DNA from: Medicago truncatula
Taxonomy: Eukaryota > Streptophyta > Magnoliopsida > Fabales > Fabaceae
Direction: 5' to 3'
DNA length: 64,000 nt
Assembly: GCF_003473485.1 (NCBI RefSeq)
Contig: NC_053042.1
Coordinates: forward strand, 30,801,262 to 30,865,261
The notes under the pieces were generated by a model. That model had not been told where the DNA came from and made no database searches. It was given only the letters and a program-made list of their open reading frames with translations. Of the stretch, positions 50,832 through 62,301 are shown one piece after another. The position numbers and the translations under genes are program-made. Numbering within the stretch: position 1 is the first letter of the stretch; every line of letters begins with the position of its first letter.

Positions 50832-51069
50832 AATTGATTAAAATGGTAATTCTACATGTTTATATCTTATTCTATACCTACCCAACTCTTTTTTTTTTTT
50901 TTTTTTTTTGTCTAGTAGCCTAGTGGCTGAAGCTCACACATTTAAATGTGGAGAAGTGGGGTGTCCAGGGTTCGAACCCCCGCCTCTGCATAAATTATGC
51001 AATGTCCCTGCCAATTGATTAAAATGGTAATTCTACATGTTTATATCTTATTCTATACCTACCAACTCT
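50832..51069. repeat. 56-bp direct repeat flanking the SINE
   Basis: AATTGATTAAAATGGTAATT and the following sequence to CCAACTC (50832-50889) is repeated at 51013-51069 with one base missing (CTACCCAAC against CTACCAAC). The SINE lies exactly between the copies. Confidence 0.88.
50890..51012 (-). repeat. tRNA-derived SINE with poly-A tail
   Basis: Minus strand: TCAATTGGCAGGGACATTGC (A-box region), CGGGGGTTCGAACCC (B box), ACACCCCACTTCTCC, TCAGCCACTAGGCTACTAG, then an A-run (the plus-strand T-run at 50889-50909). The order matches the legume SINE family. It is flanked by a direct repeat of about 56 bases. Confidence 0.75.
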
Positions 51070-51129
51070 ATATCTTAATATCATGACAATCAAACCGACT
51101 AACTCAATCCATTAATAAACTGAATTTTT

Positions 51130-51475
51130 TTGTTGGTGTCCGAGATTCAAATCCAAAACCTTACATATATTCCCTCCATTTTAAAATACATGTATAATTT
51201 TTGCAATGTGCACTATTCACTTGACTTACTTTGACCATACTTTTTAACTAATGTATAAATACAAATATTAACATGCAAGATGATGTTTAATTTGTCTTGA
51301 CAAATATTTTTAAAATATTAAATTTTTATAATTTTTTACTTTAGATAATTAAAGATATTAACGGTCAAAATAGTGCGTTGGGATGTGTAAAGTGGTTGTC
51401 CTGAACATATATTTTAAAATGGAGGGAGTATTATACAGTATCTCTACCAACGGTGCAAAACTCGCGGGTATAATA
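51130..51475 (-). repeat. SINE fragment split by a Stowaway-like insertion
   Basis: The minus strand from 51475 to 51430 has GTTTTGCACCGTTGGTAGAG, and from 51170 to 51130 has GGATTTGAATCTCGGACACC. In the SINE these two pieces are adjacent. They are now separated by the element at 51171-51428. Confidence 0.6.
51171..51428. mobile_element. Stowaway-like MITE, about 258 bp
   Basis: The left end TTCCCTCCATTTTAAAATAC and the right end ATTTTAAAATGGAGGGAG are inverse copies. TA is present on each side. It interrupts a SINE remnant. Confidence 0.8.
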
Positions 51476-51706
51476 ATAAATTGAACTTTGACCTCATTGT
51501 ATACACTACCAAAAATTTAATAAGAGAAATGATATTTGTACAACCATTTTGGCACAACTTTTCTACCACTTTCTCTCTCATATTTACATTATGTTTTCAT
51601 TCTCTCTCTTCTTTTTCCTCTCTCTATTATTTTTAACTAATAAGTAGAGAGAACAACAAAGTTGTTTTAAAAATGATTGTTAAAATATGAGTGCTCAATT
51701 TATAAA

Positions 51707-52581
51707 GGGTTAATTAAGTTTTTGGTCCCTATAAATATCTGCAGTTTTGTTTTTAGTCCCTATAAAAATAAATCACACTTTTTAGTCCCTACAAAATTTT
51801 CTGTTAGTGTTTTTAGTCCCTGTTAAATTAAAATTTGTTTAATTATAATTAAACTTCTAAATTTTTGAAATATTTTTTACATACATGTTCATAACATCGT
51901 AAGACACTCTTTTGTAAATTTTTTTAGTTTTTTTAACATGTAATGAATTAAATATGAATTTTTCTAAAAGCCAAATTTTCAAAATTATATTAATGAAAAT
52001 TTGGACCTAATGATAAAATTTTAAGTTACTTTTTTTGTGGAGGAACTTAGTATAATATTCTAAGTAAGTATGTGAAAAATATATGCTACAAATTTAAAAG
52101 TTTAAGCACAATTAAGCAAATTTTAATTTTACAAGGACTAAAAGTATGTGTTGGTCCCTGTTAAATTGAAATTTGTTTAATTATACTTAAACTTTTATAT
52201 TTTTAAATGATTTTTAACAGACATGTTAAGTACATTATAATAATCTCTTTTATAAAAAATTATAATTTTTTAACATGTAATGAATTAAATATAATTTTTT
52301 TAAAACGCCAGAAATTCAAGATAAAACAAACGAAAATTTGGACCTAAAAATAAAATTTTGAGCTAATTTATTTTGGTGGAACCTTTTATAACGTTTTAAA
52401 CAAGTATGTAAAAAATCATTAAAAAATTTAAAATTTTAAGCATAATTAAATAAATTTTAATTTAACAGGGACTAAAAACACTAACGGAAAATTTTATAGG
52501 GACTAAAAAGTGTGATTTATTTTTATAGGGACTAAAAACAAAACTGCAGATATTTATAGGGACCAAAAACTTAATTAATCC
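51707..52581. mobile_element. Mutator-type fold-back element, 875 bp
   Basis: The left arm starts GGGTTAATTAAGTTTTTGG with repeated AGTCCCTATAAA blocks. The right arm is its inverse, ending TTAATTAATCC, and the arms extend about 110 bases. The flanking 9-bp duplication ATTTATAAA (51698-51706 and 52582-52590) is perfect. Two diverged copies of an interior segment face each other (TTTAATTATA near 51835 and 52175). A shorter family member lies at 63252-63535. It ends about 690 bp upstream of the pyruvate kinase start. Confidence 0.9.
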
Positions 52582-52590
52582 ATTTATAAA

Positions 52591-53279
52591 TTGTACAAAA
52601 CAATAGAAAAGTTTTCCTTCTTGTACCGCATGCTCAACAGTTCACTTCACGGTCAGCCTCATTCGTACAGCACACCATATTCCCACCATGCCTCACATGC
52701 TTTCCTCGCCATATTTCCATTTTATTCCAACCCACCTACTCCACCATTGTCACGTGCCTTTCTAACTTCTTCTAAAATAAACCACGTGCGTCACCATTCC
52801 TTCCACACACGCTATCACACAGCGCGTGCACCACCACCTTCTCCCTTCTCCACGAAACAAATAACACAATAATATTTCTTTTTTCATAAATAAAAAAAAT
52901 CCTAAGACCGTAGTCACCGTAGTCCTTTTCTTTTTGTTCCATCAGAAACAAAAAAACACAAACCACAAAACATGTTCATTAATCCAACAGCCACAATTTC
53001 GCCACGTAGTAGCATTTCTAAATCTTAACAAAAACAACCAAACCAGAATTCCACTACACTAATTACCTAAGACAGTATCACTGTGAAACAATTCACGAAA
53101 GTTGAAAACAAAACACTGAAACAAAAACGATACATAAAGAATCAAAAGCATATACTGCTTTTTTTCAATTCAAAGGGTTTTCATTTTCAAGTTGCGTTTG
53201 TTTGGTCTCTTCTTCACGCACCACACCACTACTCTTCTTCTTAATCGATTCTGTGTTTGATTAACAAACAAAACCAAAC
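52591..53279. other. Upstream region and leader of the pyruvate kinase gene
   Basis: No other gene is seen. The sequence becomes pyrimidine-rich from about 53190, and an in-frame leader leads to the ATG at 53280. CACGTGC (about 52750) contains a G-box core. Confidence 0.45.
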
Positions 53280-56200
53280 ATGCCTTCCAGTCACTTGCTT
53301 CTCGAGGAACCAATTAGGATGGCTTCCATCCTAGAACCATCAAAAGCCGTTAGTTTTTCTATTACTCTTTCTTATTGTTTTCAATTCCAATCTATAGATC
53401 TTGTTTTTGTGATAATTGATTTAATTGAAATTGTTGTTGATGGTTTTTGTAGAGCTTTTTTTCTGCAATGACAAAGATTGTTGGAACATTGGGTCCTAAA
53501 TCTCGATCTGTTGAGACTATTTCTGGATGTCTTAAAGCTGGCATGTCTGGTATGTTTTTGTCTTAAATTGTGTTAGAGTTTTAAATCATGAATTAGTGGA
53601 TAGTTAATGATTTTATGTGATTTTTTTTGTTGTTTAATGCAGTGGCTCGTTTTGATTTTTCATGGTGTGATCCTGAGTATCATCAGGAAACTTTGGAGAA
53701 TTTGAAGACTGCTATTAAGGGTACTAAGAAGCTATGTGCTGTGAGTTTCCTTCCTTATCTGCTGCTTCACTTTTTTCAATTTTTTGCTACTTATGGAATT
53801 CAGACTAGTTTGTTTCATGCCTAAATTGTGGCTGAAAGAAGTCCAAACAAAACAGAAATAAAATTAAATGAAGGTTGTGTCACAAACCAAGAACCCGATA
53901 CACCACTTTATGTCTAACATGCGCCCTCATTCAAGGGCCCTTGTTTGGGGCTTTTGAAGTGTGAACAATACACAAGCCCCGAAGCCAGTGTTCCCTTATC
54001 TGAAGTTTTACATTTTTGTTTAGAAGAATGTGCAACAAGGATCAACTCTTGACTGCGTGGTCATTGATTCAGAGTATGTGACATTATGTCACAAACCAAC
54101 TATTCTGAAATCTTACACAGTTGGTGTTAAGTAAAAGCATATGAATGGTTTTTATGTATAATAAACTGTTGTTTTTGTATGTTTACTGTCAATTTTCTCA
54201 AGGTAGACCTCTTTTAGCAGCTATTTCAAGAATATCCAATTTCTATATTCTTGCTTTTCTGCTTCACAAAGGTTTTATGTTGAGGATCAATAATGGGAAA
54301 TGAGCTGAAAGTTTGTTACTCTGATTGCCTTTGACAGGTTATGCTGGATACAGTGGGTGCAGAGATGCAGGTTGTTAACAAAAGTGAGACAACTATCTCA
54401 CTTGAGATAGATGCTCAGGTTGTTCTAACCCCCAACCAGGGACAAGAAGCTTCTTCAGAGATATTGCCAATCAACTTTGATGGACTGGCCCAGGTTCATT
54501 GACGCTTTTCACCTTATCATCATTATATGATGTGACTTTCTTGCATATATATATATATATATATGGAATTGGCAAAATGTATTAATAAATATCAATACAA
54601 GAACAAGATGTGCAAGTACTGACACAGTGAATACGAAGTTACAAATTTTACACAATCTCAAAACTAGCCATTATACGAAGTTACATCATTTGCTTCCACC
54701 GAATATTAACATGAAGGATTTCAATTTTGTTGCCTATGGAGTGTATGCTTTGACTCAATTTTGTTGCCTATGTAGTGCATGCTTTGAGTCAATTTTTCTT
54801 TCCTCTCAGGGTTGCATGGCTCAAATTAGCTATAAATTGTGTATATATATGCAATTTATTTATTGCTTATGATGTTAGAAGCAGTTAATGTAAAAAATTA
54901 AAAAATTGTGTATATATATTCAACTAAACATGCTTATTTGTTCTTCATGATTTTGAGATATATCTTCTACTTGCTTGCAATGTAATTGTTGCTTTGCCTA
55001 ATTTTCAAATTCTTTATTGTTTACAGGCAGTGAAGACGGGAGACACTATTTTTATTGGTCAATACTTGTTCACAGGAAGTGAAACTACTTCTGTATGGCT
55101 TGAGGTAAAATAAGTTGCAAAGTTTATTCCAATTGGTCAATTTTTTTTTTATTTTTACGTTCTTCGGTATCTTTCTCACATAATTTGTCTATATCCTTTC
55201 AACTTGGGTTATGAATTTGCATTTTTTTTTGTGCAATAACCGTTTATTTTAAGTTTATACTTGTATTTCTTGTAGTTGAAATGAAAAACATAAGTAGGTC
55301 CAAAAGCATAATTAAAATAATATTTGATTCTTTTACATGCATGATGACTGATGAGTTCTACCTGATGCTGTGCAGGTATCTGAAGTCAAAGGGAACGATG
55401 TTGTGTGTATTATAAAGAATTCAGCTACATTGACCGGGTCATTGTTCACTTTGCATGCCTCTCAAATTCACATTGATCTACCTACCCTTACGGAGAAAGA
55501 CAAGGAGGTAAGTTCCATTTTTCATTCTGATGTGTGAATTATTAACATTTTACAATACATGTGTTAGCTGTGTCGAGAAGTTTTGGGGTTATTATATTTA
55601 TTTATTATCTTTTCAGGTTATAAGCACCTGGGGAGTTAAAAACAAAATTGATTTTCTGTCATTGTCATATACTAGGCATGCTAAAGATGTCCGCGAGGTA
55701 ATTTGAGCTCCAGATTGTTTACTTGAATTGGTTACCTCATACTCAATTTATATCAAGTATTAATAGGCCTTCATATGTTATTTTAATGCAGGCTCGGGAC
55801 TTCCTTTCAAAGTTAGGCGATCTTAGCCAGACACAAATTTTTGCGAAGATTGAAAATGTTGAGGTGAGTTACATATCTTCATTTTGGTTTAAGTTATATT
55901 CTTATTGGCTAGGCTTAGTCAATTGTATATAAATACATTTTACATCTGTTTTGTTTCTTAGGGATTGACCCATTTTGATGAGATTCTGCAAGAAGCTGAT
56001 GGTATTATTCTTTCTCGTGGAAATTTGGGCATTGATCTTCCACCAGAGAAGGTCAGTTTTCTTGATGAATTTTTTTTTGTAGTTTGACGTGCTTGTTGTC
56101 TTGCATTCTCATAACAATAAAGAAGTTTATTTTGGTCTAACTAGTACTCCACATTTAAAAAATACATTCCAGACATCTATGGTGGGGGTAAGAGATTTTC

Positions 56201-58520
56201 CTCTATCTATGCTGCATACTTCATGATAACTATATTCTAGAGACTGTCTCCTCCATTTGGTGGATGCTGAAAAGTTATAAGACCTACTGTTGCATTAATT
56301 TATCTAACTTCCATTTTTATTTGTAGGTTTTTCTATTTCAAAAATCTGCCCTACACAAGTGTAATATGGCTGGGAAACCTGCTGTGCTTACACGTGTTGT
56401 GGACAGTATGACTGATAACTTAAGACCAACTCGTGCTGAAGCCACTGATGTTGCCAATGCTGTTCTAGATGGTAAGTTGCTGGTTATCTGATGCAGCTTT
56501 TTCGGTTGGTGAATACTAGGCAATCTGGTTGATATTTTGGTTTGCCTGTTAATTTATACGACCTTCTCTAAGTGATGAAAACGGGCTATTTGCGCTCTCG
56601 GCATTTTTTGTTGTTGCTTCTTTTGCCAATCTGTGTGTACTGTGTTTTAGTTAGAACCACTTGATGGATATATATTTGTCTAACTGTTAATAAATAAACA
56701 GGAAGTGATGCAATTCTTCTGGGTGCCGAGACTTTACGTGGATTGTACCCTGTTGAGACTATTTCTACTGTTGGTAGGATTTGTTCAGAGGTAAGTTCAT
56801 TAGCTTATTAATTTTGTCTAACATGTTGAATTTGTACTACTGATTTCTTTATTCTGATTTTATGGTTTCTGATCACGTACTTTCTTTTTTAAGTTGCTCT
56901 ATGGGCTTTGTTGCGTGAATGAATCTTGTTTACTAATGTTTCTGCCTTCCATTTCATGTCCTTGTAGGCTGAGAAAGTTTTCAATCAAGACCTTTATTTT
57001 AAGAGGACAGTCAAATATGTTGGAGAACCCATGACCCACTTGGAATCTATTGCATCCTCTGCGGTACTTTCATCCAAACATTTCCTTATTTTTTACTGTA
57101 TTTTCTTATGTGTACATTTATTTTATTGTGTGTGTGAGAGAGAGAGGCTTATTCCTACTGCGTTTTTGTTATGTGCTTGATGGATGGTTCTGGTCCTGTT
57201 TGGATAAACAACTTAATTTTTTATTATATAAGCTCTTATCATCTAAGTGCTTATCCATAAGCTATTTCTTAAAATAGTCAATTTTTTTAAATAAATTACA
57301 AGTTTTATAAGTTATTCTGGAGAGCTTATGGAAATAAGCTGGAAACAACTTATGGAATTGTCTTAAACTGTTTCCGTTAGCTCTCCCAAACAGTCTTACT
57401 AGTGCTTATGTAGATAACTTCAAATAATTCAATCCAAATTGACTTTTATATCGTTGAAAGCAAGCTTCTTACGTGCAAATCTTTTTTAGGTACGGGCTGC
57501 TATTAAGGTGAAGGCTTCCATTATAATTTGCTTCACTTCATCTGGAAGGGCTGCAAGGTAATATCTTCAAAAGAATAAGATATTATGTGTCCATATTTAG
57601 TTTATTGTGAATCAATCGTTCTCAACTTGGGCAAACAAACTCTATTCTTCAGTTACGAGACCCATACTATTCTTTATTGACCTGCATCACCACTTATGTC
57701 CTTAAGATTTTCTATCTAAACATGTCATGTGCACCTGTCAGATTGATTGCAAAGTATAGGCCGACAATGCCTGTTCTCTCTGTGGTGATCCCCCGACTTA
57801 AGACAAATCAGCTAAAGTGGAGCTTCAGTGGAGCTTTTGAGGTTGGATTTTAGTTTTTGAGATTGATTCATTTTTCTCTGTTAATTATCCCTGTCTGTTG
57901 TTTACATCCTTAATAATTCCATTTAGTGAACATAAAATATATTGACCAGGATGTATGTATGTTTTGGTTTACATTGTACCACCTACCTTTTTGTATCAAA
58001 CTAATGAAGAAGTTAAATCTGTGACACAGGCAAGGCAATCACTTATTGTAAGAGGTCTCTTTCCCATGCTTGCTGATCCTCGTCATCCTGTAAGTTTCTT
58101 TTTCTGCAATTCACAGTCTTGGTTTTTTCCTCAGTTAATCGTCAGTGTTCTATTGAGATTGTTCTTTGGAGGTAGAAATATTTGTAATCTTTGAAAAAAG
58201 TATTATCCCTCTATCATGTTTCATGGCTCTCTATTATAATACTAAATATTTGGAGGTCTCTTTGTGCTATCGTTCATATAAATGAATGCTACTTTACACA
58301 CACCGCATCACATAATTATCGCAGATTTACTAGATGTTAATGTCATATATTGTGTCTGCAGGCTGAGTCTGAGACAACAACTGCATCAAATGAATCTATT
58401 CTTAAGGTTGCCCTTGATCATGGAAAAGCATTGGGAGTTATAAAGTCACACGACCGTGTTGTTGTTTGTCAGAAACTCGGCGATGCATCAGTGGTTAAGA
58501 TTATTGAGCTTGAAGATTAA
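53280..58520 (+). CDS. Pyruvate kinase, plant cytosolic type
   Basis: Sixteen exons: 53280-53348, 53453-53549, 53643-53740, 54338-54493, 55027-55104, 55376-55507, 55617-55697, 55792-55863, 55962-56051, 56327-56471, 56702-56790, 56968-57063, 57490-57557, 57742-57841, 58030-58089 and 58362-58520. All are GT-AG and in phase, giving 529 residues. The enzyme converts phosphoenolpyruvate and ADP to pyruvate and ATP, the last step of glycolysis. Motifs: [44 protein letters not shown] with the active-site lysine, [37 protein letters not shown], and a C-terminal domain ending VVKIIELED. The variants FDFSW (usually FNFSH) and SRGNLG (usually ARGDLG) fit the At2g36580/At3g52990 branch. No transit peptide is seen, so cytosolic. 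Confidence 0.95.
57196..57450. repeat. MITE in pyruvate kinase intron 12
   Basis: It begins CTGTTTGGATAAACAACTTAA and ends AATAATTCAATCCAAATTGAC, with inner GCTTATCCATAAGC and GAGCTTATGGAAATAAGC. It is the same family as the copy in KdtA intron 1 (7336-7565). Confidence 0.6.
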
Positions 58521-59855
58521 AGTGCATTAATCCAACAGTTCTAGTTCTAGTATTTTTTTTTGGGTTAGATTATTTCCCAAGTTTTTGAAAGTTGCAGATA
58601 ATTCTGCGACGAGTCAAGGTTATCTTGATTTTGATCACTAAATCATGTTCCATGTATTGGAAATAATGAAGTATTACTGGTTGTCACTCATAAAATCAAG
58701 GGATTGCACCCTTGATACCAATTTTTTCCAATATTTTCGGTTTAATATTCATATATAAGAACACAACTTGAAAATATGTTTGTTGGATACTGTTGACAAA
58801 CTAATGATTGCTAATAGCTTGTATTTTCAGTTCCCAACTATGCATATATGCCCCATTATATTTTCCATTTTCTGTGATCATGAACATGAAGTATGCTTGA
58901 TGCTGGAAAACGTGGTGGGATCAAGATGAGTTGCTAAAGTGCTAATACTACCATGATTCATTCTTGTTTGGGAAAAGTATAGTTTTAACTAGTTAGGGGT
59001 AAATTTTGCTAAATTCCCTTTTCAGATGATTTTGCTAAACATTATGTTATTCAACCATCCTTAGCTTTATGATGTTGAAAAGTATTAATTAAATATGCAT
59101 TACTCCTTTATTACTCATTCGTGTACGTGTTGAATTAAAACTTATCTTAGACCGTAACAAAATAAAATAAAACTTACTTTGACCAAACTGTTGAAATAAA
59201 GTTTGATTAGCAGTGTTTGATAAAATTGATATGCTGGTATTGCATTATATAATACTATAATATAACACTACATTATAGAAATGAGTTATTGTCTTTGAAA
59301 TGCACAGCATACCGCTTCATAGGATGAAAGTAATGTTATTCAAAAAAATATATTTGAAAGTATATATTTTACATCATGACATAGTAATGGTTGTTGGATC
59401 AATAATAACCTCTAAAGCTTAAGAAAAGGTAATGGACAAATATTCATTTTATTTTCAAACGCAAATATTTTTAAGATATACAAGCCTTTTTTTTTACTAT
59501 GATGATAAAAGCCTTTTTTAGTTTAATTAAAGCTACAGCGGTAAAATTCTTACGGAAAGTTTGTTGTCTATTTAATTTCCACGTGATTTAAACAATTAGT
59601 CTTTATATATCAAATTTAACAAAAACGCTAATCATGCCGTCAAAAACTCAGGAGGGCAATTGTGCAATGCCACTCAATGTCATAAAATTGACTTGCTCAT
59701 AATGAAAATGAATTATTAAGTACAAAAGAAATCACATTTTTACCCGTAATGAAATTAAATATCTAACTATAACTAGTTACTAGACTGTGGGGTGAAGCTT
59801 CATTTGTATCAAACAAAGCAATAAATAAAGTTAAACTACAAACAACAAACAAGAA
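58521..59855. other. Intergenic region after pyruvate kinase, no gene seen
   Basis: The first 150-200 bases are likely the 3' UTR (AATAATGAAG near 58665 is a plausible poly-A signal region). The rest is A/T-rich with no coding or repeat structure I can name. Confidence 0.5.
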
Positions 59856-59928
59856 GCACCCGTGGCCTAACGGATAAGGCGTTTGACTTCTAATCAAGCG
59901 ATTGTGGGTTCGAGTCCCACCGGGTGTG
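59856..59928 (+). tRNA. tRNA-Arg (anticodon TCT)
   Basis: 73 bases with a full cloverleaf: acceptor GCACCCG/CGGGTGT with discriminator G; a D arm with GGCCTAACGGATAAGGC; anticodon stem TTGA(C)/(A)TCAA around the loop with TCT; and a T arm with GGTTCGAGTCCC. The internal A and B boxes are intact and there is no intron. A T-run starting at 59938 serves as a Pol III terminator. The gene looks functional. Confidence 0.95.
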
Positions 59929-59936
59929 AACTTAAC

Positions 59937-59953
59937 TTTTTTTTTTTTTTTTT
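59937..59953 (+). terminator. Pol III T-run terminator after tRNA-Arg
   Basis: About 16 consecutive T residues begin roughly ten bases past the tRNA 3' end, ample for RNA polymerase III termination. Confidence 0.7.
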
Positions 59954-60332
59954 AATCTTATTTCATGACAATTCTTAATTATATTTTTTTTTTTATCTAT
60001 TTTCTTGACAGATTTTTTTAATGTTATTTACACTAATTTATTATGAAAATTGTTCTTTTTTGTTAATGAATTCTTATGCCTCAACAACATATTTGGTTGC
60101 TTCATTCAAATATTCCAAGTTTTAACAATCCAAATTGAAGGAGGAAGATTAAACCAAATTAAATTAAAGAGTGTGTATCTAAATGGTTGCTTCACATTGC
60201 AGACATACTATTAATTTTATATAAATATTCAATAAGAAACAAGTTGAAGAATAAATAACCTCAAAAAAAATAGAACAACCACAAAATTTTCACCTATTGT
60301 GATCTAATCTAAATTCTATCATACAAATTCAT
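59954..60332. other. 3' flank between tRNA-Arg and the trihelix gene
   Basis: A/T-rich, with several T-runs. It should contain the 3' UTR of the minus-strand trihelix gene. No other feature is seen. Confidence 0.5.
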
Positions 60333-61823
60333 CTAGGTAGAAGAGTGTTGCTGCTGCTGCTGCTGCTGAATATGCATCAACTCAAGCTCTTTCTTCCTAA
60401 TAAGCAAAACCATTCTCTCATTTTCTAATCTTCTCCTTTCATTCTCAAGTTTAGCTCTCTCCATTTCCCTCTCTTTCTTACTACTATACCTTGCCCATTT
60501 CAACCTTTGCTTTTCAAGCTGAAATGCTTGTGATTCATATCCTATTTTCTGTTCCTCCAACTGCATTATCCTGTTTCTTATCCATTGCTTTTTCTCCCAA
60601 GTACTCTTACCTCCATCTTGAAACACACCACTTATTTCATTGTTCATTTGATTCACCAATTGTGTTGATGATGATGACCTTGGAAATGAAAATCCTCCTT
60701 TTCTTGCTCTTTTTCTTGATGGTTTTCCATCATTCTCTTCTTCATCTTGATCATTTATATGACCCTTTGAACAACCTTCTCCTGATTCATCTTCACCCTC
60801 ATCAGAAAAGTCCTCTGACTCATCCTCTTCATCTTCATCATCCTCTTCTTCAACATATCCACTTCCTATTTTCAACATCCTCAATCCTTCTCCTCTTGAA
60901 ACACCTAAACTCCCTACACCATTCTCTGATGAATGAAAACAATGTTGTTGGTTCTGCTGCTGGTGCTGGTGTTGATGCTGTTGTTGAGGTTGATTCTGAG
61001 GTGGTGTTGTTGTTCCACTTCCACCCTCTACTTGATGTTGAACATTAGAAGTAGCAACACCACCATGGCCACAACTATTATGATAAGCACACATTTCCCT
61101 AAAGAAAAGATGTTTAGAATTAAGCAATTTCCTAACTTCATCTTTCATCTTAGGTGACAAATCCATTGAATCCAACAAACCTTGATTCTCAACAACTCTA
61201 CAAGCTGTTCCTTTACCAAGTATATCATTCACTCTCTTATACCTTTTATTCAAATCATTAAACTTATCTTCACATTGTTGAGGTGACACATAAAACCCTT
61301 TTTCCATCATAGCCCTTGAAACAGATTTCCACTTTCCCTTCTTCTGTAACAAACCACTAGACTTTTTCTTATTTGGATCAGTCCCTTCAGAACCAGCTTC
61401 ATCACCAATGTAATAAACAGCCATTATCAATAGCCTTACCATTGTATCAGTCCATTTCATTCTTTGCCATGGTGAAATCTTCCTTTTTGGGTCACCACCA
61501 GAGCTTTCTTCAGCTGGAAAATTTGGTTCATCTTCATCACTCATCTGAGAACTTTGTTGTTGCTGTTTGTTCTTGGATGAAGAAAATGGAGGAAACCCAT
61601 GTTTCATTGAATGATGATGATGTTGATTTGTGTCAGTGTCATGATGTTGGGGAGCATAGGAAACAACTTGGGAATGGTGCAATTGATGAGGATTTTGTTG
61701 TTGTTGATTAGGAAGATTCTGTTGTTTTTGTTGTTGTTGTTGTTGGTGTAAAGGGATATTATCAACTACTCCTAACAAACCAGAAGGAGTGATGGTGGAA
61801 AACATGGCATTAGCTTCCATCAT
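60333..61823 (-). CDS. Trihelix transcription factor (At1g21200-like)
   Basis: An intronless minus-strand gene of 496 residues. The N-terminal 110 residues are Gln/His-rich with several Q runs. A trihelix domain lies at about 119-205: WQRMKWTDTMVRLLIMAVYYI, GKWKSVSRAMMEKGFYVSPQQ, EDKFNDLNKRYKRVNDILG. It is followed by LLDSMDLSPKMKDEVRKLL and a FFREMCAYH segment. There is a second Gln-rich stretch, a very acidic region (EEEDDEDEEDESEDFSDEGE), a basic nuclear-signal-like SRKRARKGG, and a C-terminal coiled coil (KQRLKWARYSSKKEREMERAK) ending in a Q run. This order is that of the GT-factor-related clade containing At1g21200. Nuclear DNA binding is expected; targets are unknown. The usual ATG is the MM at 61823. 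Confidence 0.92.
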   Translation of the reverse strand: MMEANAMFSTITPSGLLGVVDNIPLHQQQQQQKQQNLPNQQQQNPHQLHHSQVVSYAPQHHDTDTNQHHHHSMKHGFPPFSSSKNKQQQQSSQMSDEDEPNFPAEESSGGDPKRKISPWQRMKWTDTMVRLLIMAVYYIGDEAGSEGTDPNKKKSSGLLQKKGKWKSVSRAMMEKGFYVSPQQCEDKFNDLNKRYKRVNDILGKGTACRVVENQGLLDSMDLSPKMKDEVRKLLNSKHLFFREMCAYHNSCGHGGVATSNVQHQVEGGSGTTTPPQNQPQQQHQHQHQQQNQQHCFHSSENGVGSLGVSRGEGLRMLKIGSGYVEEEDDEDEEDESEDFSDEGEDESGEGCSKGHINDQDEEENDGKPSRKRARKGGFSFPRSSSSTQLVNQMNNEISGVFQDGGKSTWEKKQWIRNRIMQLEEQKIGYESQAFQLEKQRLKWARYSSKKEREMERAKLENERRRLENERMVLLIRKKELELMHIQQQQQQQHSST

Positions 61824-62085
61824 TCAAGAAAAAAAGGAATAGAGGCAAAAGGGTGAAAGAAAAATGGGTTGGTTTGGTGAAAGAAAGTACAGAAATTGGG
61901 ATTACATTACATAGAAAATGATGTTGTTTGTTTTGTTGGTGTTAAGGGGAGACATTAGAGAAAGGTATATAATAGAGAAAAAAGGGTAAAGAGAAAAAAA
62001 GGGTATAATATTGATTGTGTATATGATATTTTCTGAAGCAACTGGTTTTGTGAGTGGTGAGAGAAAAACTGCCCATGGTATTTGG

Positions 62086-62131
62086 GTGAGAGAGAGAGAA
62101 GGGACAGAGTTGGAAAGAGAGAGAGAGAGAG
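62086..62131 (-). repeat. (GA/TC)n tract in the trihelix leader
   Basis: Two GAGA runs (about 62089-62101 and 62116-62132) lie about 260-310 bases upstream of the trihelix start codon. On the transcribed strand they read as CT repeats, as often found in plant 5' leaders and core promoters. Confidence 0.8.
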
Positions 62132-62301
62132 AACCCACAGGTTTTGTGCAAAACTGGGGAGCTACTGTTGTAAGCTGTAACGCCAACAACTCAGACGCTG
62201 GTTTCGTTTCTTTATACGCTAATCAAATGATTCAACGTCCTTATTAGAAGTTTTTTTAAGTCCCTAAAATTATAAAATTGCCCTTAATAAAGACATTCCG
62301 C

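Noticed and set aside
50940-51000. A tRNA gene suggested by the B-box GGTTCGAACCCC
   Set aside because: No cloverleaf; the poly-A tail and shared sequence with other copies identify a SINE.
52591-52872. Plus-strand open frame upstream of pyruvate kinase
   Set aside because: Low-complexity Pro/Ser/His-rich frame in the promoter region with no family match.
60491-61157. Long plus-strand open frames opposite the trihelix gene
   Set aside because: They are shadows of the minus-strand coding sequence, with Leu/His-rich composition arising from Gln, Glu and Asp codons on the other strand.
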